The translations under genes were made by a program, and so were the position numbers. A stretch of 33,047 bases of DNA, from positions 1 through 33,047 of the IMG/VR virus record IMGVR_UViG_3300021414_000063; one strand, written 5' to 3'. This document shows, piece by piece, positions 16,807 to 24,003 of the stretch. This DNA is from a virus. How positions within the stretch are numbered: the stretch's first letter is position 1; every line of letters begins with the position of its first letter. A model generated the notes under the pieces. That model searched no databases, was not told the DNA's origin, and saw only the letters and a program-made list of their open reading frames with translations.

Positions 16807-17246
16807 AGCTTCAATAAATCCCTTAAGCTTTTTCTTAAATTTTTTAATTCATCATTTAATGCTGGGTGAAAATATGGATGTGGTTTAATATTGACTTGTC
16901 GAATCCCTAAACCTTTAAACTGGATAGCATAAGTCTCGAATCCTGCTGGTACATCAACTTTGTCACCCGTACCATATTCAATATATGGGCTATAATGTTT
17001 ATTGAAGCCAACTTCAAAACCATAACCATCTGGTGTCATTTCAAGAAATCCAGACTGCATAATGCCACCTACTGATTCAGCAAATGGTGTAGATGATAAG
17101 TTTGATTGTGCTTTGCTTAATATGTTGTAAGCAGAAGCGTGTAAGGCTTCTTTAACATCATCAGTACCTCTTTTCTTTAGTTCATTTAGATTCTTATTGA
17201 TGTTTTCAAGTCCTTCAACTCGAATTGAAAAATTAGGTCTAGCCAT
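16803..17246 (-). CDS. HK97 gp10-like head-tail joining protein
   Basis: 147 aa. It begins with IRVEGLENINKNLNELKKR and ends with PYFHPALNDELKNLRKSLRDLL; these, with YSPYIEYGTG (about residues 75-84), are hallmarks of the HK97 gp10 family. The family acts at the neck/upper tail during head-tail joining. The start overlaps the stop of the head closure gene by eight bases, indicating translational coupling; the stop overlaps that of the convergent P-loop gene. Confidence 0.85.
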   Translation of the reverse strand: MARPNFSIRVEGLENINKNLNELKKRGTDDVKEALHASAYNILSKAQSNLSSTPFAESVGGIMQSGFLEMTPDGYGFEVGFNKHYSPYIEYGTGDKVDVPAGFETYAIQFKGLGIRQVNIKPHPYFHPALNDELKNLRKSLRDLLKL

Positions 17247-17613
17247 AGTTTTCGTAAGGATTTACTGCTTCGAACACCTCTGTGTTGTTATCGCTTTCGG
17301 TACAGATCAATTTAAATTCTCTATCCAACTCATTTACATTAACTATTGAATGAATCGTTAAATCTTTACCCTTCACTTTGATATTATGCTTTTTTGAAAT
17401 TGAAATATCAGAACGATAGCGCAAATAAATCTCGTAATAACCATCTAAAATTATTTGTGATTCCTGCAGTGTTCTTTTTTCGTCTTTGGTTGTGATAGAT
17501 GCATAATCTTCAAAGTCTAAGCTGTACTTTGGATAAGTTCCACCAGCACCATCACCAATTGTTGAAGGACTCCAGAATTGTATAAGCTGATTATATTTAT
17601 TAGCGTTTTTCAT
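17239..17613 (-). CDS. head closure / head-tail adaptor protein (SPP1 gp16 family-like)
   Basis: 124 aa, the usual length for this beta-barrel family. Visible features are an N-terminal LIQFWSPST..GDGAGG, the central DYASITTKDEKRTLQESQI (about residues 36-54) where the family usually has W/YA.i....G.E, and a strand pattern ending LTIHSIVNVNELDREFKLICTE. The protein closes the connector after packaging. It shares one base with the stop of the upstream connector gene and overlaps the gp10-like gene by eight bases. Confidence 0.82.
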   Translation of the reverse strand: MKNANKYNQLIQFWSPSTIGDGAGGTYPKYSLDFEDYASITTKDEKRTLQESQIILDGYYEIYLRYRSDISISKKHNIKVKGKDLTIHSIVNVNELDREFKLICTESDNNTEVFEAVNPYENYG

Positions 17614-17885
17614 TAGTAGATAATTTGTTTACGGTATTGGTTGAGTATATTAATTGTAGGCTGGCTCAACATTAAACCACCATTTTCTGCATCCAAGTAG
17701 TTTTCACGATGTTGGAAATTGGTTGCTATTTCTTTAAGTATTGCAAGGTCAATTAAAGCGTTTTGAGCATCCGTAATCCTTGAAGCTTGCAACATAGCAG
17801 CATCGAATAGAAGTTGAATTAAAGCATCCTGTGTATTATTTGAAGGTGCAATATTTAGATATTGCTTGATAATTTCTAAAGTCAT
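17613..17885 (-). CDS. head-tail connector protein (gp6-like)
   Basis: 90 aa, all-alpha: TLEIIKQYLNI..., then DALIQLLFDAAMLQASRITD and DLAILKEIATNFQHRENY. This matches the small helical adaptor proteins that bind below the portal in HK97-like phages (phage_connect_1/gp6 type). It is the first gene after the capsid, from which it is separated by a terminator-like hairpin, and is followed directly by the head closure gene. Confidence 0.8.
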   Translation of the reverse strand: MTLEIIKQYLNIAPSNNTQDALIQLLFDAAMLQASRITDAQNALIDLAILKEIATNFQHRENYLDAENGGLMLSQPTINILNQYRKQIIY

Positions 17886-17897
17886 AGTTATAGGAAT

Positions 17898-17927
17898 AAA
17901 AAAAGGTGATGGATCAATTCCACCACC
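17898..17927 (-). terminator. terminator between capsid and connector genes
   Basis: GGTGATGGA (17905-17913) pairs with TCCACCACC (17919-17927), one A.C mismatch, loop TCAAT. On the minus strand seven T follow (17898-17904). Placed right after the capsid gene it would give a large excess of capsid mRNA over the low-copy connector genes. Confidence 0.75.
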
Positions 17928-17956
17928 CTTATATTTGTTATTAGAACCTATTTAAA

Positions 17957-19027
17957 TTAGGCTTTTAATTTAGTTTTTGCTGTTGCAAAAGTTCCAGATA
18001 CGAATGCACCATTGTGGTATACTGGTAAAGCTAAACGCTCACTTACACCAATGGTTACTAAACCTTTTTGCGCATTGTCAGCATCTTGGTTGAAGAACTC
18101 AATGGTCAAGCCTTGACGCTCCTTAATTTCAGCACCCATTTTAAAGTCACCTACTAAGAATTTACCTTCATCAATTGAATTAGATTCAACAATTGGCACA
18201 CCAGCAACTGACATATTACCAGAAGGGAACAAGTAAGCACCCGTAGAATCTTTAGCTAATTCTAATTTTGCTTTGTCTGTACCATTCATCATAATGGCTG
18301 TTGCAGAGTAATTAGCTTTGCTTACTAGGTTTACAGCTACTCGAAGTACATCGTATTCATTAACGGTTGATCCAGTTCCTAATGATATTGTAGTTGCAGA
18401 AAATGGTAATGCAGTTGTTGCAACACCTTTAATATCACCAGTTCCAAATAATAGTTCTGCTGATTCTTTTTCAGCTAATTTTGCTGGTACACGATTTTGT
18501 AAGTAAGATGTGATTCCATCGACATCGGCTAACATTTCTTTAGATACAACCAAAAAAGTTGAAATGGTTTTGACTAAAGCAGTATCTTGAACTAATGCAA
18601 AACTAGATTCACCAGCTTTAACACCTTCTTCTTTAATACCAGCGTTATTTACATAACCTGTTTCTCTAACGAATTTTACAGCATCACCAGAGGTTGAGCC
18701 GATTGAGAATAAATCTCTTGCATTTACTTTGATGTTAGCGTAACCCGTAATTCCAGAACGAAACTCTGGAGAAATATCAGCTTGTGGTTTTAAAGCTGCT
18801 TTAATTTCATATTTAGCACCTAACACAGCACCTTTAGTAGTTGAGATAGCACCTTTAAACTCGTCTTTAAATGATAAAGGATTTACCGTTAAGTCTACAT
18901 TTTTTGCAGATAATTGGTCAAATTGACCTTGTAATTTTTCAATTTCTGATTTTAATTCAGTGTTTGATTTTGTGATATCTTCTTTAATTTCTTTACCGAA
19001 GTTTTCTAATTGTTCTTTAATTTCCAT
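17957..19027 (-). CDS. major capsid protein, HK97 fold
   Basis: 356 aa. The first 50 residues are a charged coiled coil (KEQLENFGKEIKEDITKSNTEL and onward), the scaffolding delta domain that the prohead protease removes. The rest shows the HK97-fold pattern, with VKFVRETGYVNNAGIKEEG (E-loop side), STFLVVSKEMLADVDGITSYL (about residues 156-176), the GTGDIKGV turn, and GVPIVESNSIDEGKFLVGDF near the C-terminus. It lies directly downstream of the prohead protease (17 bases) and upstream of a strong terminator. It forms the icosahedral shell. The start ATG follows a TTGGTTAATTGGTAT-type leader without Shine-Dalgarno. Confidence 0.95.
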   Translation of the reverse strand: MEIKEQLENFGKEIKEDITKSNTELKSEIEKLQGQFDQLSAKNVDLTVNPLSFKDEFKGAISTTKGAVLGAKYEIKAALKPQADISPEFRSGITGYANIKVNARDLFSIGSTSGDAVKFVRETGYVNNAGIKEEGVKAGESSFALVQDTALVKTISTFLVVSKEMLADVDGITSYLQNRVPAKLAEKESAELLFGTGDIKGVATTALPFSATTISLGTGSTVNEYDVLRVAVNLVSKANYSATAIMMNGTDKAKLELAKDSTGAYLFPSGNMSVAGVPIVESNSIDEGKFLVGDFKMGAEIKERQGLTIEFFNQDADNAQKGLVTIGVSERLALPVYHNGAFVSGTFATAKTKLKA

Positions 19028-19044
19028 TTGGTTAATTGGTATTC

Positions 19045-19800
19045 TTATGCTGTTTTGTAGGCTTGCATAAACGCCTTAACTAATTCTAAATCCTGGGCTT
19101 TTTTAATCTCTAATTCATTTGCTTCATCCATCGGGTCTTTAGTTTCCAGACTGATTTCAATCGGGTCTGGCTGTTCAACTGATTTTGTTGATAAGTCCAA
19201 AAATGTGGTCTTTAGCTGGTTTAGATATATTGAAAGTAGTGCTGTAGTTTCTGGTGAGATTTCACCTTTCAGCATCTTTTCTACTTTGTCAAATTGTGCT
19301 GTAATGTCTTCTGGTGATTCAAATTGAGATTTGAATCCTAAAAATGGAGTGGCTGCATTTGCGCCAAAGGTTACTGATGAAAATTCAAATAATTTGACTT
19401 CTTGAATCTCGTTATAACTACCTCTATTTGTTGATTTGATGGTTTTGAAACCTATTGAATGCTCATTTAGAACACCTTCTTTATATAGATTTAAAACATC
19501 ATTACCTAGTTGAGTATTGGCAATTTTAGTTTCGAAATATAAACCATAATCATCTTCTTTTAAAATAATTGGTCTGCCTAATACTTGAGTTACATCGTGT
19601 TGGTAAAGGTGAAAAATTCGAGGTTTAAGAGATTCTACACCATTTTCGTTCAATGATTTTGAGAATGCACCTTTAACGATTAAATCACCATCACTATCGA
19701 TGTTATTAAAAGCTGCAGCGTAGCCAGAAATGATTCTGCTATCGCTATCAACATTAATGTTACTGGCTGTAAAAGATTTGGTATTATACTGTTTAACCAT
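19045..19800 (-). CDS. HK97-family prohead protease
   Basis: 251 aa. The herpesvirus-assemblin-type serine protease domain covers about residues 1-160: ISGYAAAFNNIDSDGD near the start, catalytic His68 in LYQHD, and nucleophile Ser115 in NEHSIGFKT, followed by KLFEFSSVTFGANAAT. The C-terminal 80 residues are acidic and helical, perhaps helping incorporation into the prohead. It cleaves the capsid delta domain and itself during maturation. The gene opens a transcript preceded by the CTATTTAT element 15 bases upstream; a divergent cargo operon starts on the other side. Confidence 0.93.
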   Translation of the reverse strand: MVKQYNTKSFTASNINVDSDSRIISGYAAAFNNIDSDGDLIVKGAFSKSLNENGVESLKPRIFHLYQHDVTQVLGRPIILKEDDYGLYFETKIANTQLGNDVLNLYKEGVLNEHSIGFKTIKSTNRGSYNEIQEVKLFEFSSVTFGANAATPFLGFKSQFESPEDITAQFDKVEKMLKGEISPETTALLSIYLNQLKTTFLDLSTKSVEQPDPIEISLETKDPMDEANELEIKKAQDLELVKAFMQAYKTA

Positions 19801-19815
19801 CTATTGCTTTTATCA

Positions 19816-19867
19816 ATAAATAGGTGGCAGTAGCTTAAATTGAATTGAAAGGAAACTTAATTTATTT
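19816..19867 (-). promoter_or_regulatory. CTATTTAT element and AAGTTT block, protease-capsid unit
   Basis: ATAAATAG at 19816-19823, 15 bases before the ATG, flanked by TGATAAAAG. AAACTTAATTTATTT (19853-19867) begins exactly 37 bases from the first base of the element and is identical to the block at 7715-7729. TTTCAATTC next to the block also occurs at the 16291 site. Confidence 0.65.
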
Positions 19868-20024
19868 GAGTTATTGATAGCATTTGCTATATTTATTCAC
19901 ATATCGAATCAGGATGTAACATATTTGTTGCAATACCACAATTTGTTGCAGCTAACGTTATATTAGAGTAATTAATACATAGTGAATCGTTGCTAGATAA
20001 TTATTTATTTTATTAACAATTATT

Positions 20025-20032
20025 TACCTTTG
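20025..20032 (+). promoter_or_regulatory. -7 box of the DUF2335 cargo operon
   Basis: TACCTTTG, an exact TAnnTTTG match, ending 11 bases before the ATG at 20044, which predicts a leader of only a few bases. No clear -33 TTG at the ideal distance. Confidence 0.55.
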
Positions 20033-20043
20033 CACTCCCTAAT

Positions 20044-20235
20044 ATGAAAACTCAACAAAAGAATATAAGAACAAAATACAAAAACAATCATATTGTTGGC
20101 GCAGGATCGCTTTTAAGTGTGTTTTCTGGTTTTTACACAAAACAGCTTATTCGTACTGCGTCTATATCTGATATGAGATCAATCTCTAATGATTGGATCA
20201 ATGTTGGTTGTGAACTGGAAAAAGCGTTGAAATAA
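20044..20235 (+). CDS. short protein preceding DUF2335 gene (63 aa)
   Basis: 63 residues, basic N-terminal half, no membrane segment that would be long enough. The C-terminal part, ISNDWINVGCELEKAL, looks like an amphipathic helix. It starts just after a host-type -7 box and is followed after about ten bases by the DUF2335 gene in another frame, so the pair should be co-transcribed. I recall short ORFs of this kind in front of DUF2335 genes but cannot verify this here. It may partner or control the membrane protein. Function unknown. Confidence 0.65.
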   Translation: MKTQQKNIRTKYKNNHIVGAGSLLSVFSGFYTKQLIRTASISDMRSISNDWINVGCELEKALK

Positions 20236-20245
20236 TTTTGACACT

Positions 20246-20782
20246 TTGAAGCAGCCAAAACGAAAACCCGAAAACCCGTCTCAAGTAATAAGACATCAAC
20301 AAGCTGAAAATTCTGATTCGAACGAGCATAATGAATCTTTAGATGATGCACTTCAAATTATTGAAGCTGCAGAAACTGTAGATCCAAAGATATTTGCTGG
20401 ACTTCCTAAAGAAAAGGTTGCAAGAGCTTTTTCGATAGGAATGAGTATGTCTAGAGTCCATTCAGGACCACTTCCACACCCAGATACTGTCGAAGGATAT
20501 GGAAGGGTTATAAACAATGGAGCTGAAAGAGTAATGTTGATGGCGGAAAAGGAGCAAGCGGCACGTCTTGAAGATCGAGCTATTATTCGTGATAGAAGTC
20601 TCAATCAATCAAGAAATGGTCAAATCTTTGGCTTCGTTTTATGTATGACCGCAATTTTGGGAGGTATATACCTAAGTGCCAATGGGATGGCAACAGCTGG
20701 AGTAGTGGCAATCATTGGTGCATTAGTTGCTTTAGCGGGAGCATTTATTTACGGCAAATATCAAGAAGGTAAGGATAAATAA
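20246..20782 (+). CDS. DUF2335 family membrane protein (cargo)
   Basis: 178 aa. The signature HSGPLPHPDTVEGYGRV followed by GAERVMLMAEKEQAARLE (about residues 72-108) and two C-terminal transmembrane segments (about 127-145 and 149-169) match DUF2335, a family of uncharacterised predicted inner-membrane proteins. The first 60 residues are polar and acidic, probably cytoplasmic. The start is TTG at 20246; an in-frame stop at 20228 and the absence of nearby ATG leave no better choice. It lies with the 63-aa gene in a plus-strand island between the prohead protease and the MuF gene. A role in phage exclusion or envelope stress is a guess based on context only. Confidence 0.85.
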   Translation: MKQPKRKPENPSQVIRHQQAENSDSNEHNESLDDALQIIEAAETVDPKIFAGLPKEKVARAFSIGMSMSRVHSGPLPHPDTVEGYGRVINNGAERVMLMAEKEQAARLEDRAIIRDRSLNQSRNGQIFGFVLCMTAILGGIYLSANGMATAGVVAIIGALVALAGAFIYGKYQEGKDK

Positions 20783-20793
20783 TTATACCTTTT

Positions 20794-20922
20794 CTAATCT
20801 TTGATTTCATCCTTATCAATGTAAATAATATCACTTTCCAGCTCTGTAGGTTGGAAAACAATCCCTGCTGCTTCCATTTTTTTAATTTCTTCTGGTGTCC
20901 ATTTAATCGGTTCGTATTCCAT
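20794..20922 (-). CDS. small acidic protein after MuF (42 aa)
   Basis: A 42-residue ORF whose ATG lies two bases after the MuF stop, so it is probably translated by coupling. The sequence begins MEYEPIKWTPEEIKKMEAAG, soluble, strongly acidic, and reads like a natural protein rather than a chance ORF (codon use matches neighbours). It ends 11 bases before the stop of the convergent DUF2335 gene. Possibly a small head-associated or immunity/chaperone partner of the MuF-protease fusion; the acidic composition would fit an inhibitor, but there is no direct evidence. Confidence 0.68.
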   Translation of the reverse strand: MEYEPIKWTPEEIKKMEAAGIVFQPTELESDIIYIDKDEIKD

Positions 20923-20924
20923 AA

Positions 20925-22622
20925 TTATAGTAGTTTATTTAGTTCTTTTAGTTTCTCGAAAAACTCTTTCATATAAATAGGCAGGTTTACATCATTATTG
21001 CGATACATCACAAAACTTTCAGCAAAAAATTCAGCTTGGTTGCTTGCACCGTATTCGCTTATTTTATAAATATCTCCATTTCTCATTGCCATACGGTAAT
21101 TATTCAAATGTTCTATTTGTAGTTGCTCTGCTCGGGTCATATAAAGTCTGTTTGTCTTACGTATCTCATCCATATACCTCACACCATTTAAACCACCTAA
21201 TAATTGGTCTTGAATGATATGCCCGTACTCGTGTATCATAGTATTTTCAAGCATCTTTTCACTTCCATATTCAACAGTCCAGCCATTAGTAAACAGTGCT
21301 TTCTTTTCATATTTCTTTAATCTTTCGTACCAAATCCAATCTTTTGTTTCTGCATATTTTGCTTTAATCAATTCTAAGTTAGATTGAAATATCTTTCTGC
21401 TTGCTACAGATGCCTCATAAGACTTATTCATCATTGCAAATGACTTAAATGTTGAATGCCTTATATTTAAGGTCTGGAAATTAGCACTCATTAGAGCAGA
21501 TTTACTTCTGGTCTTTGTTCCAAATTCTCTAAGCTTATTTAAATTGTATTCATTCTTTAATTCAAACGCTAATTTATTGATTCTGTTTGCAATAGATACA
21601 TCCTTTAGCCAAGACTTATCCACAGTTTTGCTTAAATGTGCTTCATTGAATGCAATTGCTTCATCAATATTTTTGGCTGGTTTAAATGTCGTTAAATCAT
21701 CTAAATCAATCGGTAGCGGTTTACTAAAATCAAATTCTGGTTGTTTTGGTTTAACTGGCTCTTTTGGTTTAACAACTGTAGGCTTTGGTTTATTATTTCC
21801 TTTTCCAACTACCTGTGAAGCTGGCACAAAACTTATGATACACCTACAGTTCACTATATTACCTGCTCCTGCTCCGCTGCTCCCATCGCAAGGGTGCGCC
21901 ATACTTTCACCACCAACAGTAAATATACCATCAATTGGAATAGGTTGTGAATCTACCATACCCAAATGAGCATCACGTGTTTTTCCATCTACAGACCTGG
22001 CAACCCATTTTTTGTAAAGTACCAATCCACTCGCTTTTGCTGCGTATACAGCACCTTTATTGCTTCCGACTGCACCTTCAGTTCTAGCAATGGTTAAAGC
22101 ACGTTGTTTGGTTTTAATGCTGTCTGTTTCATCTAAAATCAGTTTAGCTATTTGCTTATGACTTAGCTTATCTTCGACACCTCTCTGTATTATTTGCCTA
22201 ATTTGCTGCTTAGTAGTTTCAGTAACCTTCGTGACCTTATCCGCTATTTCTTTAGTTTGACTTAACCTAATAAATTCATCCTTCCAAATATTGATTTTTG
22301 GGTCTTGGTTAGTTGGGGTGTATTCTTTTGGTCTTCTTGCTGCTTTAACTTGATAGGTAGGTTTGAAAGCTTTGTATTTAGCCAATGACTTATCAACAAG
22401 TAAAGCCATTTCAATACCTATTGATTGATAGATAGCACTAATGAAATTTAGGGTATCACTTTCGCTTACCAATAGATTTAATGGTGTATTAGGCTGTTCT
22501 AAATACGTTTCGCTGGCATATTCAAATTGTTTCTGTAAACCCTTTTTAACTATCCTGTAACTTAGTCTTTCGTGTTTTTTCTGCAACAATTGATAAGCCC
22601 TGTAATATTGCTTATCATTCAT
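20925..22622 (-). CDS. MuF-type minor head protein fused to a zincin metalloprotease domain
   Basis: 565 aa, about twice the size of a plain MuF/SPP1 gp7-like head protein. Residues about 1-275 hold the MuF region: helical N-terminus, RALTIARTEGAVGSNKGAV (about 172-190), then KKWVARSVDGKTRDAHLGM and the closing AGNIVNCRCIISFVP. A Pro/Lys-rich linker (KPTVVKPKEPVKPKQPEF) follows. The C-terminal domain (about 310-565) carries HEYGH (464-468), the zinc-binding HExxH motif with catalytic Glu465, and AEFFAESF (530-537) supplying a third-ligand Glu. This arrangement resembles zincin-like, lethal-factor-type toxin domains. It is two bases after the portal stop. MuF proteins are packaged in the head, so the protease may be delivered with DNA (inference). 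Confidence 0.88.
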   Translation of the reverse strand: MNDKQYYRAYQLLQKKHERLSYRIVKKGLQKQFEYASETYLEQPNTPLNLLVSESDTLNFISAIYQSIGIEMALLVDKSLAKYKAFKPTYQVKAARRPKEYTPTNQDPKINIWKDEFIRLSQTKEIADKVTKVTETTKQQIRQIIQRGVEDKLSHKQIAKLILDETDSIKTKQRALTIARTEGAVGSNKGAVYAAKASGLVLYKKWVARSVDGKTRDAHLGMVDSQPIPIDGIFTVGGESMAHPCDGSSGAGAGNIVNCRCIISFVPASQVVGKGNNKPKPTVVKPKEPVKPKQPEFDFSKPLPIDLDDLTTFKPAKNIDEAIAFNEAHLSKTVDKSWLKDVSIANRINKLAFELKNEYNLNKLREFGTKTRSKSALMSANFQTLNIRHSTFKSFAMMNKSYEASVASRKIFQSNLELIKAKYAETKDWIWYERLKKYEKKALFTNGWTVEYGSEKMLENTMIHEYGHIIQDQLLGGLNGVRYMDEIRKTNRLYMTRAEQLQIEHLNNYRMAMRNGDIYKISEYGASNQAEFFAESFVMYRNNDVNLPIYMKEFFEKLKELNKLL

Positions 22623-22624
22623 TG

Positions 22625-23977
22625 TTAGTAGTCTTCGTTTGTTGCTGGGTCGTTACCGATGGTTAAGGATTGCTCATTGAGAGGTACAAGATTTTGTGGA
22701 ATGAAATATTCATTCATTAATGGGTTTGAAGTATCTTCACCGTAATTGGTTGCCAAACGTTTTTCATTACCAGTTACCCACCACATCTTATCTAACTGTG
22801 CTATTACCTCACTCATATCAGCAGCTAATTGTGGCAATACAGTAATATCAAAATCAATATAATACTGTTTGTTATCGGCTTTCATATAAGCAGGTAGTAA
22901 CCATTTGTTAAGTGAATCTTTTAGTGCTGTTAGTTCTGGCACTATTACATTGTAGATTAAACTCTTTTCTGCTTGTTCAAAGTTGGAATAAGTTTTATCG
23001 TTAGAATTTCCCAATAAAAGAGATGGTACACCGTACAGATTGCAGAGGTCACGAAGATTTAAATCCATCTGTTGAAGTATCTGCAACTCATTACTAGGCA
23101 CACCAAACTGTGTCCATTCCAATTGAGATGCTACAATCATTATTTCATTTGCAGATGCATTTTGGAATCTGTTTTTCAATTCTGCTAACTGTTCTGGTGA
23201 TGCAGTACCAGATATGTCAGATAGCATACCATAAGCACCTTTATTAGCTATAATTTCTGTTTGAGACTTGTAAGCAGTATTGTTCAAATCCAACACCTTC
23301 AAACCAGCCTTTAATGGAGATTGACCATATAGCTGCAGACCGCTATTCCAGTCGGGATTCCAGTATTTTAAGTGCAATACACTATCTTTTTCTAATCTAA
23401 CATTTGAGCCAGATACGTTATAGTAATCCACTGTTTGGTTTCCAATTATGTTAATCAATTGGCTGGGTAAGACTGATAATGCAACAATTTTATCCTTATT
23501 GCTACCAAATTCTGGTTTAGAGCCAAAAATGTAACTATTTCCTGTTATCAACTTATACCCAATGGCATTTTTCAAGAAATCGCTAAATGATTGTTCTGGA
23601 TTTGGATTTTCTAAGAGGTTTAGAATTGGGTGATTTTCCACCTCTTTTAATGATTGTTCTTTAGTCACTAATGACTTGGTTGAAATAAAATTACCATTTA
23701 ACGCAAGCGATTTATAAGACTTTAGTTTTTGACCATTCTTAACTTCGTAAAGATAAAAGGGTACTGATGATAACTTATCAGTAATTAATTTGATAATTGA
23801 ATAAATAACTGGATTGCCAGCATAGCCAGTCGTAATATACGTTTGGCTATTATCATTTAACCAGTTTACACCACCGTTTCCAATTACAGGATATATTAGT
23901 GGTTGTTTTGATGCCTTTGTTTCGGCTACTGATGTATTTATGTTTTTTCGTTCAAAGAAATAGTCTAGAAATCCCAT
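22625..23977 (-). CDS. phage portal protein, HK97 family
   Basis: 450 aa, normal for the family. Typical blocks are NPVIYSIIKLITDKLSSVPFYLYE (about residues 55-78), NHPILNLLENPNPEQSFSDFLKNA with the following KLITGNSYIFG, LKYWNPDWNSGLQLYGQSPL, and DLCNLYGVPSLLLGNSNDKTYSNFEQAEKS (about 313-342). The dodecameric portal sits at one capsid vertex and is the DNA channel and terminase docking site. The gene begins 26 bases after the terminase stop, with CTATTTAT at 23991-23998 before it, and is followed after two bases by the MuF-protease gene. Confidence 0.95.
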   Translation of the reverse strand: MGFLDYFFERKNINTSVAETKASKQPLIYPVIGNGGVNWLNDNSQTYITTGYAGNPVIYSIIKLITDKLSSVPFYLYEVKNGQKLKSYKSLALNGNFISTKSLVTKEQSLKEVENHPILNLLENPNPEQSFSDFLKNAIGYKLITGNSYIFGSKPEFGSNKDKIVALSVLPSQLINIIGNQTVDYYNVSGSNVRLEKDSVLHLKYWNPDWNSGLQLYGQSPLKAGLKVLDLNNTAYKSQTEIIANKGAYGMLSDISGTASPEQLAELKNRFQNASANEIMIVASQLEWTQFGVPSNELQILQQMDLNLRDLCNLYGVPSLLLGNSNDKTYSNFEQAEKSLIYNVIVPELTALKDSLNKWLLPAYMKADNKQYYIDFDITVLPQLAADMSEVIAQLDKMWWVTGNEKRLATNYGEDTSNPLMNEYFIPQNLVPLNEQSLTIGNDPATNEDY

Positions 23978-23990
23978 TTATGTTTTAATC

Positions 23991-23998
23991 ATAAATAG
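23991..23998 (-). promoter_or_regulatory. CTATTTAT element, portal gene
   Basis: CTATTTAT on the minus strand, 13 bases before the portal ATG, in the terminase-portal gap. Downstream GATTAAAACATAA resembles GAATAAAACATAA at the tail tube site; upstream ATAAGC is also shared. Confidence 0.6.
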
Positions 23999-24003
23999 TC
24001 TGC

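Noticed and set aside
20973-20980. Additional ATAAATAG inside the end of the MuF-protease gene
   Set aside because: It is 50 bases before the 42-aa ORF but lies in coding sequence where the codons explain it; not counted in the promoter-like series, though upstream GTAAACCTGC is similar.
21544-21969. Plus-strand ORF of 141 aa opposite the MuF-protease gene
   Set aside because: Antisense to a well-supported coding region and without any recognisable pattern.
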